Assembly (NCBI GenBank): GCA_032718475.1
Contig: JAUCBJ010003334.1
Span: forward strand, 1-62,439
DNA length: 62,439 bases
Reading direction: 5' to 3'
Source: Nemertoderma westbladi
Lineage: Eukaryota > Xenacoelomorpha > Nemertodermatida > Nemertodermatidae
In this document: in pieces, positions 31,307 to 43,551 of the stretch
Layout of the letters: the number at the start of each line of letters is the position of its first letter
Position numbering within the stretch: the stretch's first letter is position 1
Position numbers and translations under genes: made by a program
Notes under the pieces: model-generated
Told to the model about the DNA's origin: nothing
The model's database searches: none
The model's input: the letters and a program-made list of their open reading frames with translations, nothing else

Positions 31307-32709
31307 CTGCGGGGTCTGGTGCTTTGGTCAGTTTTCATTGCGGTGTCGCTAACGGCTCGTATTATTAACGTTGTTGTCTATTCCGTTATCCACTTATAAT
31401 TTGGGTTTAGTTTATTTCTAACTTTGCTCCTTGTGTGTAATTTTTAATTCAAATGTCGTGCCTACGTACAGATGGATCGTCACAATATATGTATTCATAT
31501 ATTTCTACGTGCTTTAATTTTAATTATATATAACGTATACGGTAGTAATTCTAATAAACACAATACGTACTGTATTAAAATCGTCAATAATCTTCTAAAC
31601 GGCGCACAGCCACGTAATAGCTTTGCTATATTGCTGTGTTGCCCTTTTCACTATTACCTAGTTAAATTTTAATTTCACATTAATTTTAAAACTTAACGCT
31701 CCGGCACTTATTTCCAGGAAATTAACTGTTTGTAATATACGTAATTTTGATTGTAATTTATTTTTGTTATGTATATTGTATGTACTTTATATATATATTA
31801 GTGAAATAAATAAATAAACTGAAACTGAAACTGGTATATTGAATCGGTGGACTGACCATCCATTGACTGAAGTGCTTCAAAGCGGTTTTGAACTTCTACT
31901 GTGTAAGCAACCTTTACTGCATTAACTGCATAACAACCAACAAACCAAACGAATTGTTGTTGATTCACACCAGATATCTATTGCCCACACCTTCCACATG
32001 CACCAATACACTGTTTCTAGAACTGCTTTCTATTGCATATTAAATACTGAATTAGCACAAAATCGAACCAGCCTAAATACAAATAGCACAGCAAGACTGA
32101 CTGCTTGCTACATACTACTGCACTGCAATAACAGTATTACGCCCTACATACATTAGCTAGGGACCCCCCCCCCCCCCCCCCCTTATTACAAGATACTTTT
32201 AGCTTTTACTAGAGCGGCCACGCACCCATTATTATTATTATTAATTACAGAAACCTGGAAACATATTCCCTACAACCAACGTTCCATGATGCAAGGAGTT
32301 GCAAGATAACTGTTGATTCTATATACCCCAGTCAACATATGAATATTGGCGCTCGGAGGATTACATTCTATTGAACTTGGAATCGGATTCCATTGAACTT
32401 ATATTATGTATAGTATATGGCCGAACATATGGGTGTGGTAACCCAAAAAAAATTTAGAGAGTTTTATAACCAACTTTATTTTATTCAGTATTTTATTGCC
32501 TTTTTACTCCTGAATGTTGTCATTTCATAGCTCTTTGAGGAAAAGAGTTTTGGAAGAAACAAAGTTTATTAGAAACGATTACAATGTCCGTTTATTGCTT
32601 ACCTACACGACGTTCTTAGGTAATAATTTGATAATGGTTTTTGAAATATTCCATAACTATTTAGTAATTTGATATTAATTAAATACCGCATGCACAATGC
32701 ACATTCAAC
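31307..32709. other. 3' UTR, tail and flank of copy 2
   Basis: Duplicate of 28826-30216. No gene was recognised. Confidence 0.6.
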
Positions 32710-32952
32710 TGACTAAACTAGAGCAATATCTAGAGAACCTATCTCTCTACTATAGTTTTGATGGTGTCTACACTAACATCATTGTGAATCAAATTCCTAT
32801 ATTGCATTGATATCCTGATCCTGAATTAATTTCAGTCAGCCTTCAAATCCTCACCAATATCTCGAGAACCAATCACTCTAGTATTGTTTTGATTATGTCT
32901 ACAGCCACTAAATAGGTTATAGTGGTTCGAATCAGTAGGAGAAAGAAATGAG

Positions 32953-33271
32953 TAAAGCCCCGTTGACATCCAATGGTGTGTGAGCGGTAAAGTAGTCCGG
33001 CGGTCTTGAAGCAGTAAGCTACCCGGAGCCTGTTCACACCCAACGGTAACTGATTGTCTATCTGTAGACTGTGAATTCAACAGGAAATTACATTAATTGT
33101 TTTAACATTGTTTAAATGGGCTGCGGTAAACCGCGCGGTTTAGCGCACAACTAACTGTTGGGTCGTTCACAGTCAGTGGTGTACCACTGGCCCTACGGTA
33201 CACTGTAGGGCCAGCATATGTGCACGTACAGTGCACATATACCGTTCCATTGGATGTGAACGAGCCTTTAG
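32953..33271. mobile_element. MITE candidate with terminal inverted repeats
   Basis: AAAGCCCCGTTGACATCCAATGG near the left end pairs with CCATTGGATGTGAACGAGCCTTT at the right end with few mismatches. Inside are further hairpins: a 14-bp palindrome AAACCGCGCGGTTT, a 10-bp stem at 33187-33214 and a 10-bp stem at 33216-33240. There is no ORF. I could not settle a target duplication, so the transposon superfamily is unknown. Confidence 0.6.
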
Positions 33272-33300
33272 ATAAGTCGGTGAACACATGACTACAACAA

Positions 33301-33365
33301 TGGATTACCGTAAGAGGCAGTTCTGTATGGAGCCACCATACAGAACTGCCTCTTACGGTAATCCA
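33301..33365. repeat. Perfect 30-bp hairpin with 5-nt loop
   Basis: Bases 33301-33330 (TGGATTACCGTAAGAGG...) and 33336-33365 are exact reverse complements around the loop AGCCA. GTATGGAG motifs from the hairpin recur directly downstream (33366-33415). Confidence 0.92.
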
Positions 33366-33831
33366 GTATGGAGTTCATGTGTTCATGGAGTCCAGTATGG
33401 TATTCAGTATGGAGGCCAACTGTAAAATATATGTGGCACCCATGGTCCACACTTATACTGTAATAAAGTCATTCATGGACCATGGAGGCCACCTATAAAA
33501 ATATACTTAGCTTCCACGGTTCAAATAATAAACAAGTAACATAATTATAATACTGTAGTATATTAATGTAGTATTTTAGCGCGAGCTAAATTTTGTTCTA
33601 ATACTTTCTTGTTTATTGTATATAGTGTGCAATTAGTATATTCGAATGTCAAGTCGTAATTATAAATATACGCTAAAGTACAGAGATTCCAGAGAACTGG
33701 TTTATTGTGTAAGGTAACTAATTACACAATGTCACTATTATAGTATCTAATTGTTCTTGTTGATATGTTGCTAAGCAACATTCTTAGTAATTCCTTGTTC
33801 AGTTATCCTGGCTGGTTCCAGGGTTGCCACA
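33366..33831. other. No gene; probably contains the LTR of the next Gypsy remnant
   Basis: GTATGGAG repeats come first, then AT-rich DNA. The plus-strand sequence ending ...GGTTGCCACA at 33831 is the start of an LTR read on the minus strand, because a polypurine tract follows it in that orientation. The far LTR boundary could not be fixed. Confidence 0.5.
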
Positions 33832-36235
33832 TAGCTCCCCCCAGCGAAGGGTACTGTAGCGATGATGCCTGGAACCCACAATTTGGCTGTCTCACTGTGC
33901 GGCCAAAGCGTGAGAAGTGCTCTGATGGGGTTGTTTTGCTTGTTTGAGATGGTACCAATGTGTTTGGGGTTGGTGGAGGTTGTGATGCTATCTGGGATGG
34001 AGGCTTTGGAGCTGCAGCTGTCGGTGGTACACATAGGCGACTTTGAGTCGCCTATGTTTTTTTCCGTTTATTTCTATGAGGAAATATTTGTCGCCAGCCT
34101 CTAACACTTTGAATGGTCCAGTGTAGGGTCTTTCAAGTGGTCCGCGGTGCTTGTCCACTCGGACATAAACGAACGCAGTCAAAGCTACGTTGCTTGGGAC
34201 ATGTTTGGTGTATTGTCCATGGAAGTTTACTGGTGGAGGAATTATCGATTGCATTGTTATTTGGAGGTGATTGAGAAACTCATCCATCAGAGTGGCTTTT
34301 GCTGCCAATGCTAACTGTATACAGAAATCTTATATTTTCATCGGGTTATTATTCGGTTTCAGTGCATATAATATTTGTGCTTCGTATGTATTGAATAGCA
34401 CATAAAATTGTTTATATTGTTACCTAACAACAGTTGTGGTATTACTGGACTCTCATTGGTAACTACCGAAGCCGGTATTCTTGCGTCTTATTGGCTGTTC
34501 TATTTTTACCGAACATTGTGTATCCATATATAACTGTTGTCAGCCTCGCTAGGCTTAGGCTTAACCTTGATAACATCTCAGGTAATTTACATCGATTTTA
34601 TAGCCTAAGCAAGTCACGTTAGTTACAGTGGCCTGCAATATTTTACCTAGTCACTTGTCATTTGCAACTAATCGCTTGTACTAATCATTAATCATTTGCA
34701 ACTTACAACTTATATTTGCATTTACTATTATTGCATTACTTGTTGATGAATATATTGGACCAGAGATCAAACCAATTCGATTTCCACATTGTGAGTGTAA
34801 GTGCGCCTTGTCAGTAATAAGATTCGGTTCATTTAATACGAATGTGTGAGTCCATAGTATTGTTATATTATTCCCAACTAGTAACTATTATTTACCAGCA
34901 ATGCAAGTGATTCGAGTAAATCGTGCGCTTAATGTTAAGTGTTCCTGCTATGCGGCAGGTATACCGAGGCTTTGATAACACTCATAAGATCTACATAAGG
35001 GCTTGCTAGGCATTTTCAGGTTAGCCTCCCATAAACGCCTCGACAGTGACATCATGAGAGCCGGGTTGAAGGATCTCACCAGGAAGGTGAAGAATGTGCC
35101 ATAGACGAGGTCAGCATGGTGGCATTCTCCAGTGGAATTGCTTCAGGCCATCGTGTAAAACGATCGATGATTGTAAAGAGGTATGTGTAGCCTTTAGATA
35201 CCGGAAGGGGACCGACGAGGTCGATGTGGATGCTGCCAAATCGACGGTCAGGTTGAGGTCGAGTGGCAAGAGGTGCGTGTACGTGGCGCTATACTTTTGA
35301 TGCTCGGCACGGGTGGCATTCTCGGCACCATTTTCGAATATCTGATTTCATCCTGTATCATATAAACTTAGATGAAATTGCGCATTGTGTTGGATGGAAA
35401 CTGGCGTGTGCCAGATTGTGTATGGCGTCAAACACTCGTTTAGTCCATGTGGCTGCCGGGACGATGGGCCGATTGTTTCCAGTGGAAACATCGCATAGGA
35501 CTGAGTAGTCGCCGAAGGATATGTCTTTGAGGCAGAGACCAGGGATTGCTGAGATTGCTGTGCGATACGAGGCGATGTCTAATACGATGCGATTGCCAGC
35601 TGGTGATAGTTTATTGTTGGTAGGTAAATTGCTGAGACCGAGGGAGCTACTGCACGTGAGAGTGCATCAGCAACAATATTGTCAGGGCCTTTGATATGGC
35701 GAATATCAGTTGTGAATTCGGCAATGTAAGATATATGTCAAGTTTGGCATGGTGAACGATCAGTAGAGGCTGAGAAAGCGAAGGTAAGTGGCCTGTTAGG
35801 GTGTATGAGGAGGGTGGCGTTTGTGAGTGCTGATTTTGCAGCTTCAAAGGCGGACTGACAGTTTGTGGTCCAGATTATCTTTACCTTTGCCCTTTGTTGC
35901 TTCGTGGAGTGCTGAAAGGGTGCTGGCAACACGCGGAATAAAGCGGTGATAATAATTTATCATTCCGAGGAAACATTGGAGTGCAAGTTTTGATTCAGGT
36001 ACTGGGTAGTCGAGGATGGCAGAAACTTTGTTTGGTAGTGGAGTAATGCCTGTGGCATTGATGTTATGACCTAGGTATGTGAGTTCTGCTGAACCGAAAA
36101 CACACATACCACATACTCCTATTTATTACCATCCCATTGTCGAAAAGGAGGCGGAAAACCTGCCTCAAGTGGTCTGCATGTTCTTCAGAGTTTGTATTAG
36201 CAACAAGGATGTCGTTTAGGTAAACAAATATGAAG
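33832..36235 (-). pseudogene. Decayed minus-strand Ty3/Gypsy pol (CsRn1-like)
   Basis: Read on the minus strand, recognisable pieces are: the RT thumb/connection (ELTYLGHNI, INYYHRFIPR; about 36107-35844); the end of RNase H (NIVADALSR near 35670); the integrase zinc region (HNLAHASFHPT); the integrase core ([20 protein letters not shown] near 35180); and the integrase C-terminus with the GPF module (LERPYTGPFKVL, 34308-33988). A polypurine tract resembling that of the first Gypsy lies at 33832-33846. Stops and frameshifts are frequent. The 5' half is missing, and about 660 bp of unrelated DNA lies inside the integrase. Confidence 0.8.
34313..34975. other. Unrelated insertion inside the Gypsy remnant
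   Basis: Integrase sequence stops on both sides of this AT-rich stretch, which encodes nothing I recognise. The borders are approximate and no terminal repeats were established. Confidence 0.45.
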
Positions 36236-36339
36236 GGAATGCACTGTCAAATGTTATTGGCAACTGTCACTGTTAACACTGTCAAATACAAGAGTAATAC
36301 TAACTAGGGAGTTCAATATTTAACCCTTTTCATACCAAC

Positions 36340-36800
36340 ACTTAAAAAAGGAGGCACACAACTGACGTCTTTGTCATTCTACATAATTCAGGAACATGCT
36401 CATAAAGGAGGCCTTGTGCCACCTTTATAAAATTATAACTTAACCCCCAGGGCGGCAGAGTTCCGCCTTTACATACATTATCCTGACCCCCCCCCCCCCC
36501 CCCCCCAGGGCGGCAGAGTGCGGTCTTTATCTATGGGGCGGAAAAATGGAGTTCGTTGTCGTGGTATTCGTGTTCGGCAGGAAAAACTGGTCTAAATAAT
36601 TTAATTTAATATTGCTTGATGGGATTCCAATTGGTTTGAGGGTACTTTAAATTACATAATTTTTTATGCAATTTAATTTCAATTTAGCCAATAATTTTGT
36701 TACAAATGATTAAGGCGGCAGTGTGCCACCCATGGCGTTCAAATGAAGGACTTAAAAATTTCGAAAATGGTTTAAAGGCGGCAGTGTGCCGCCTTTGGTG
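36340..36800. repeat. Dispersed hairpin motif around GGCGGCA
   Basis: Variants of AAAGGCGGCA-n-TGCCGCCTTT occur near 36345, 36403, 36449, 36507, 36712 and 36775, in places about 50-60 bp apart. The last (36775-36797) is a perfect 10-bp stem with loop GTG. A C20 run (36487-36506) abuts one copy. No ORF is present. Confidence 0.7.
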
Positions 36801-36836
36801 GCAGGATAAGTAGTAATAGAGTTATCCTCTTTATAT

Positions 36837-37008
36837 ATAAAATCTCTGGTACGACAAGAAAATAAACCTTGGTCCGATCAAATATATTTTTCTTGGTCCT
36901 TAGAAGTAAAAATTTATGTAACATAAAATCTCTGGTACGACAAGAAAATAAACCTTGGTCCGATCAAATATATTTTTCTTGGTCCTTAGAAGTAAAAATT
37001 TATGTAAC
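36837..37008 (+). repeat. Perfect 86-bp tandem duplication
   Basis: Bases 36837-36922 and 36923-37008 are identical by eye (ATAAAATCTCTGGTACG...). The period is not a multiple of three, so the open stretch spanning it (36869-37249) is probably chance. Confidence 0.92.
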
Positions 37009-38503
37009 TTATCTTTGGTATGCAAAGGGTTTTAAAAATTTAGAATTCATATTTCATACTGATAATTTTGAATTCATACAAAATTTGTTACAGAGTCCAA
37101 TTAATGCATCGATTATTTTTATTCTAACATTAAGTCCATTTTTTGATCTACTGGTGTTTTTTTCCAACGTTGGATTCACTGACCACTACACAATTTTTCA
37201 GTTTTTCCAAAAATATACACATATTGTGAAATTGTTGCCCTTCGTTTAGAGATTTATATAGTATTATTATTCATACAGTCATATATACAGTATACATATT
37301 CTGATAGCTTCGAGAACATTGCAATCTGTTGTCTGATGATTGGTTTCAGAGTTTAGTATACAACCCTATGTGATTACTATACTGCAGTACTGACGTGCAT
37401 ATTATACTGACTGGAATTATTGTCCAGTCTGCATGTCTGCCTATGTGGTGTAAACGCTAGTATTTTTTGCACCACACGGACTATATATTTTTGGTAGATA
37501 TCAATGTCAATCAGTCACAGGTTCTGTCAGTCGACAATTAATAGTTAGGTTGTTTGTATTACTGTTTATATTAACCTGTGCCTGTACCGTCTGATATAAT
37601 AAAGCCCAAAGGAGTTCTTGTGCGTATGAACAAAGTACTATAGTTTTCATCACCTGCATAGGTTTACCCGGACTACCACAAGTTGGCATACGTCAGTACG
37701 TGAATGGACGATGACACCGTGCGGTATTCACAGTGCAAAAAATAGGTAAAAGCACTAAACTGCTAAATGCAGAAATGCATTAAAGTTGAAATTCTGATAT
37801 TAGGCCAATTAGCTAGTGCAGTAGTGACACTTTACCTTTAGATGCCGGACCGGTCTGACGGTCTAAGGCCTCAGCAGCGACTGCTTGACGGTACGGTCAC
37901 TCTTGACTGCATTAGGCCTAATCACCCTAGAGCTATTCAGCTATAGGCAGATAGGCCCTATTACCTTATTACAGTATTAGGTCAGTAGGAAGGAGGGGGC
38001 CTACACCTACACCTACTGCTGTAGGCCTACCAGCCTACTGTATTGTCACTTTGTATTTGGTATTCGGCCTATGTTCAGGTAGGGCAGTCTGGCAGTAGGG
38101 GATTAGTTGAGTTGACTTTGACAGATATAAAGCTCAATTCTCTGTCAGCCTTTTCTGTCTTTAGGTAGGTACTGTCAGACGGTAAGCTACCGGTACTTGT
38201 CAGCATGTTAATCGGTGCGGTACCTACCTTTTATTGTGTGTATCTGCAAGCAAACCCTCTGTCAGTCTTTCGGTACCAGTATATATACTGATATATATAT
38301 ATATTTATATTATGGTGCTTTGTTTGTCTACTAAGGTAGGCTAGGCTAGGTTTAGGCTTGAGACTAACCAACTACTGAACTAGCCCTAAAGCTGTAAAGT
38401 ACCAGTAACAAAACCTTTTTTTCGTGTAATTTTTAATACTGTAACAAGTACTTATACCCTGATACCTGTCTGCCTGTGGGCCTGCTACTTATAGTCAATC
38501 ATA
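37009..38503. other. Non-coding; probable leader of the second BEL/Pao element
   Basis: No gene was recognised. TAGGCCTAC-type motifs are common. The 5' LTR of the second element should lie here, but its boundary cannot be set because the LTR at the far end (47027-48418) does not match anything in this stretch. Confidence 0.45.
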
Positions 38504-39676
38504 ATGGCTACAGGAACCGGTAGTAGTGATTTTACCAGTTCCACAAATCCTAATGAAGTAGATAAAAATAATTATGTAGCCTTTCCCTCACGGGAAGGGA
38601 ATGATTCTATAGACATAGAATCTCAAAGCCCTATTTCGCCATCCACTCCAGACAGTCCTAGTGATAGGCTCAACCTGGCTGGAGCTGGATCAATTCAGAA
38701 TGTTGAAAATCATCCGTCTGCTCCCATAAATAGTGGAGCTTTTAGGGCCACCATTGGTGGACACAGGGCTCATTTCACCCGAAATTACAACTTGTTTTGG
38801 AAGGATTTCAACGAAAGAAATGTTACATTTTCATTGATTTTAGAAAGACACAAAAAAGCAGTGGCAATAATAGAAACAATTCACAGTTTATATATTAAGG
38901 TGATAGATGAAGTTGAGAGAATGGGCGATTTTCAACAATCCGAGAAATTTAAATCGGAATTTAAAATAGTATATAGCGATTTAAAAGGAAAGTTAAACAA
39001 AATAGAAATGGCTTTAGAACAATTTAAACAGGCCAATTTAGGCTTTAATTCCGATGACCTGCCATTAAATGAAGGCAGTTCAGAAGGAAAATCCATCTCT
39101 CGTAAAGATTCCTTAACCACAACATCCAGGGAAACAATAATACCAAAAGCGCAAAAGGCTATTGCTGAAAAAAGGCGCAGAGAGTTACAATACAAGCAAC
39201 TTGAAAATATATCAGGACTTGAATTAAAACAGGCTGCCCTGGACCGTCAATTGAAGTTAGAACGGGCAAAAAACGAGGTGGAATCGGCAGATTTGGATAG
39301 TCAAATTGCAATAGAAGATGACATCTGGTTACAAGAACAGCGCGGCTCTAACAGAGGTTCAGGCAGTGAAGTAGGATCTTGGTTGCAAGGAAAAGATAAT
39401 GTATTCCTGCAACAGCAACAACACTCACACACTGACACTGCCCTTGGGCTAGGTGAATGTGATATACCTGAAGCAAGACTTGAAAGGGGTATAAATGAAA
39501 ATACTTCCACCTTTATAGATAACGTTAGGCCTGATCCATTATGGGATGTCAATGTTTGTAGGCCGAGAAATGTCAACTTTAATTTACCTATATGTACCGG
39601 TATTAGTGACATTTTTGAGGAACCTGCACCAGAGTTAGGTTTAAATACTAATGATGTGCATAGGGCAGTGGGTTAG
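38504..39676 (+). pseudogene. gag: BEL/Pao Gag, N-terminal piece
   Basis: This 390-aa ORF has an acidic, serine-rich N-terminus. Two helical stretches follow: about 95-180, with FSLILERHKKAVAIIETI, and about 205-275, with KAIAEKRRRELQYKQLE, which looks like a coiled coil. Such helical Gag N-termini are common in BEL/Pao. It ends early, and the frame continues elsewhere, so it is one piece of a broken Gag. The ATG fits a clean start after non-coding leader. Confidence 0.7.
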
Positions 39677-40133
39677 GCAATCAAACTGCGATAGGTCTAT
39701 TTTAAGCCCTAATGCAGAAGAGTATATTCCTCATTCGCAGATACGCCATACTAATACATATACTAGTACCAGTACTTCCAATTATACTGGAGATAATAAT
39801 TACTTTCCTCATGTTCAGGTCTCTAGTGCTGTTAATTCCTTTAGACCAATACCATCAATAACTCATTCTTTATATACAAATCATTATACTGATACCAGTA
39901 GGCCTATATATTCAGATATTAATGTGAATTTGAATCATGGATCTGGATATAATGATCTACCTGTACCTAGGTCTTTATTAGATCACCTAAATGAACCATT
40001 ACGCAGCAGTATAATGAGTGTTAAATGTTCTGAGGCACCTTTATACAGTCCTAGAAACTCAAATTCAATATTTAACGCATTACACAGTACTCCTCATTCA
40101 GATATGGGAGTACTGCCAATTAAATTCAAGTAA
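39651..40133 (+). pseudogene. gag: BEL/Pao Gag, middle piece (frameshifted)
   Basis: This 160-aa stretch is rich in S, N, T and Y (YTSTSTSNYTGDNNY), an unstructured linker type. It overlaps the pieces on each side in different frames, which indicates indels. No domain was recognised. Confidence 0.5.
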
Positions 40134-40989
40134 TAATTTAGAGCAGTCATTGCATCCAAATGGTGAAAGAGCTACAACATCACAATATAATGTCTATAAT
40201 CAAACCTATAATGTGGGTTATGGTTATAATACAACACAGACACAAATTAGTACTGATGCGGCTCGTCTCTGCAATAATCCTCTAGTGCAGGGTCAATATG
40301 GTATTAACAGAGGTCCTACCCATGCAGTGTCTGAAAATAATGCTGGAGGCATAGAGAGATTGCTGCAGAATAACAGTATGTACTATCATGATTTGTATAG
40401 AAACAGTTCTGTTCACAGAATGGATGGTTTAGTAAATCCGCCATTTATTCCTCAGACAGCAAGTCAAAGTGTGTCAGACGGATTTATTAATAGAACACCA
40501 AACCATTCTGGAACAGCTAGTAATCAAAATTCTGAACTTATATCAGCCTTTCAAATGTGTAATGCATTAAATATTTCTGCTATTGAGCGACTAAATACAA
40601 TGATGTCATTACCAAAAATGGAACCACAAAAGTTTAATGGGGAAACCGGTTTATATATAAATTTTGTTTCTTCATTTATATCTTATATCGAATCAAAACG
40701 GCTATCAGAAATGGAGAAAATGATGGCTTTAACAACGTATTTGGGACCCGAGCCTCTTGAATTAGTCAAATTTTTTGTGGGAATACCAGGAGGTTATGAA
40801 GCAGCATGGAATTTGCTTCATGATCGTTACGGTCATCCCAATGTGATAATCCAACAAATAATAAATGAATTAACTGAAAAGGTTGATTTGCACTCTAATA
40901 ACTACACAATTAAAAAAGAGAAACTGAGAGCATATTCTGATAAAATAACCCAAAAAGTATTAGTACTACGTTACTGCTTCAGAAATTAA
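40018..40989 (+). pseudogene. gag: BEL/Pao Gag core piece (DUF1759 type)
   Basis: The C-terminal 130 residues (from KMEPQKFNGETGLYINF at about 199) match the BEL/Pao Gag core: FNG, then a LVKFFVGIPGGYEAAWNLLHDRYG block equivalent to that in the large element. The reading frame stops at 40987-40989, before the knuckles. Confidence 0.75.
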
Positions 40990-41035
40990 CTCTTCGGATA
41001 ATTTAAAGAGAATTGCAGTAAATTTTGAAGCTTGG

Positions 41036-41680
41036 ATGTATGATAAATGGAAACGCACAGCTCGATCAATTCGTCAGAGGTTTGGTAGAGAGCCAACATT
41101 ATTCGAACTGACTGTGTTCATAAAAGAAGAGTCGGATATTATGAATGATGCTGTATTCAATGAGAGACCCGGAGGCAATCAACAACAACAGTCCTCCAGC
41201 CAACAATCCAGATCGAAATCAGGAAGTCAAACTCAACCTATATCTAAATCAGGCGAACATTCAACTAATCCAATGCATCCTCTTCGCATAACAACTATGA
41301 ATACAGCAGTTGAAGATGTGGCCCTTAATCATACTTCGAAAGTGACGCCATCTGTGATAAATATTGGTGTTCCTAATTCTACAACACATCAGAGAAATCA
41401 GCCATCTGGTGGACAAAATAAACCAAATAGCATGCAGAATGACAAGGTGAGAGACAAAGCAAATGTAACCTCTCAACCACATCCGAGCAATTCTAATATT
41501 ACTAGTGCTAATCGTAATAATACATGTGCTCCGGTTAGCAGTAAAACTGATTCGGGTTCAGCCAGAACAAAAACGACTAAATTCACTTGTTCTTATTGCC
41601 AAGAGGGACATACATTATATCATTGTCCTAGTTATAATACCTTGGATGTAAAAAAAACAATCAAATTGGCTATTAAATAA
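41036..41680 (+). pseudogene. gag: BEL/Pao Gag C-terminal piece with zinc knuckle
   Basis: A Q/S/N-rich linker is followed by one knuckle (C-x2-C-x4-H-x4-C; CSYCQEGHTLYHC) at about residues 184-197. The second knuckle (LNCTSSGHETDQC) is readable only in another frame at about 41695-41735, showing a further frameshift. Confidence 0.72.
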
Positions 41681-41831
41681 GAGGTTATGTCTAAATTGTA
41701 CGAGCTCAGGTCATGAGACTGATCAATGTCCAATTAAAACTTATAAGTGCAGGATAAATGGGTGTACAGAAGCACATAATAGAGTTTTACATTGGGTCAT
41801 AGACCATCTCAAGACTTCTGGTTCGATCGGT

Positions 41832-43343
41832 TTGCATTTCTCTTCTGTCAGTAAAAAAAACGAATATGAATCACAAACAATTAAAAGTAACAAATGTAAT
41901 TCTAATTCTACTGTCTGGCTTTCAGTCGTACCAGTTTGCATTTCTATAGATAATAAATGTGTAGAAACATATGCACTACTTGATACTGGTTCAACAACTA
42001 CGTTGATTGATAGAAGTATTATTGACCAGTTGGATATTGCTGTAAATTTAGAAGTAGATATTAAAGCAAAGGGTGTATTTTCAACTACCTTTCAGAAGGT
42101 TGGCTCTATTAATTGTATAATAACTCCGGTTTCAGATCAAAATGTTAGCGATCCTGGATTTAAAATTACTGCTAAGGATGTATTAGTTGTTAATAACTTC
42201 AAATATAAATTTGCAAATGATTTGAAGAAGGTTGATTTAAGATCAATACCTGAACTGCAACCATATGTCCCACAATTAAATAGACAACCGACTGATTACC
42301 CCTATGTATCAATGCTTATTGGACGAAATTTCCAGGAAGCTCTTTGTGAGACCCCAATTATTGTGGGAGGTCCTGAAGAACCCTCCTTGATTAGAACACC
42401 TTTTGGTCTTTGCCTAGTGGGAAAAATTACTTTAATCTCTACTTTAACTGATAACTCTGGTCTACAAACGCAAGTATCTTTACATCATATCAAACATACT
42501 TGCTTAGATTACGACACAGTATCTATGATTAAACAGTCTCTTGGTATAGAGACTGTAATAAATCCATTGGATAGTGAAGAGGTTGTTATGTCTAGAGATG
42601 ACCATGAGGCTCTAAAAATCCTCCATCAAACAACTATCTTAAAAAATGGTCGCTATTGTGTATCAAAACTATGGAAAAAGCGACCACCAACTCTTATTAA
42701 TAATTTACATTTGGCTAAAAGAAGACTCGAACAGTTGCTTAAACGTTTAAATAAGGATGAAGGTAAGTATCATATGTACCATAATCAAATAATGGAGTGG
42801 GTACAGAAAGGTTATGCGATCAAGATGGATCCAAATGCATTGACATTTACAACAGGACAAACTTATTATTTAATCCATCATTTCGTAGTAAATGAAAAAA
42901 AGCCAGGATGCATCCGCATTGTAACCGATGCCACAGCTGATTTCAAAGGCATGTCTATGAATTCGCAACTGTATGCAGGTCCTTCTCTCATTAACTTATT
43001 AACGGGTGTATTGTTCAGGTTTCGTCGTGGCAGCATTGCATTCGCATGTGACATTGAAGCAATGTTTTTGCAGATAGAAGTCACAGAAGAAGACAAGGAT
43101 AGGCTGAGACTACTATGGAAATCTCCTGAATCACCTGAATTACTTGAAGTTTATAAGATGGTCAGACACCCTTTTGGCCCTAAGGATTCTCCATGCATTG
43201 CCAACTATGTGGTTAAACAAACTGGCATAGATAACCAAGATAAATACGGTGAAGAGGTAGCAACTGTCATTGATGAATCATTTTACGTAGATGATGGATT
43301 ACGTTCAGTGAATTCAACCAGTGAAGCCATTACTGGCAGATAA
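41832..43343 (+). pseudogene. pol: BEL/Pao protease and RT, first part
   Basis: The 503-aa ORF has protease DTGS at 51-54. Reverse transcriptase follows, with the VTDATADFKGMSMN and FACDIEAMFLQ palm motifs and YVDD at 485-488. The frame breaks right after YVDD and resumes in the +1 frame at about 43321. Confidence 0.82.
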
Positions 43344-43551
43344 CTTGAAAGAAGTTTTAGCTGCAGGTGGGTTTACTCTAAAGAAGTTTATTTCTAATGA
43401 TAAAGGTTTATTGCGTCATCTTAATGAGGATGAACTGAGTCCAATTTTAAACCTAGATTTAGATGAATTACCAGTTACCAGGGCGCTTGGCGTAATCTGG
43501 GATACCAATAGAGATGTGTTTACCTATCAATATAATATCAAAGGACATTAA
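43321..43551 (+). pseudogene. pol: BEL/Pao RT, thumb piece
   Basis: 76 aa continue the RT (AAGGFTLKKFISNDKGLL, then LGVIWDTNRDVF) and stop where RNase H should begin. Confidence 0.75.

Larger units (their letters stand above)
30250..32709 (+). repeat. Near-tandem duplication, copy 2
   Basis: It starts inside the BEL/Pao LTR sequence, 481 bp before the LTR end, and runs through the same flank. It ends at CACATTCAAC, after which the sequence becomes unique. The C run here is 19 (32164-32182). Confidence 0.95.

Noticed and set aside
36869-37249. 126-codon frame across the 86-bp duplication
   Set aside because: The 86-bp period shifts the frame between copies, so the same DNA is read in two frames; not coding-like.
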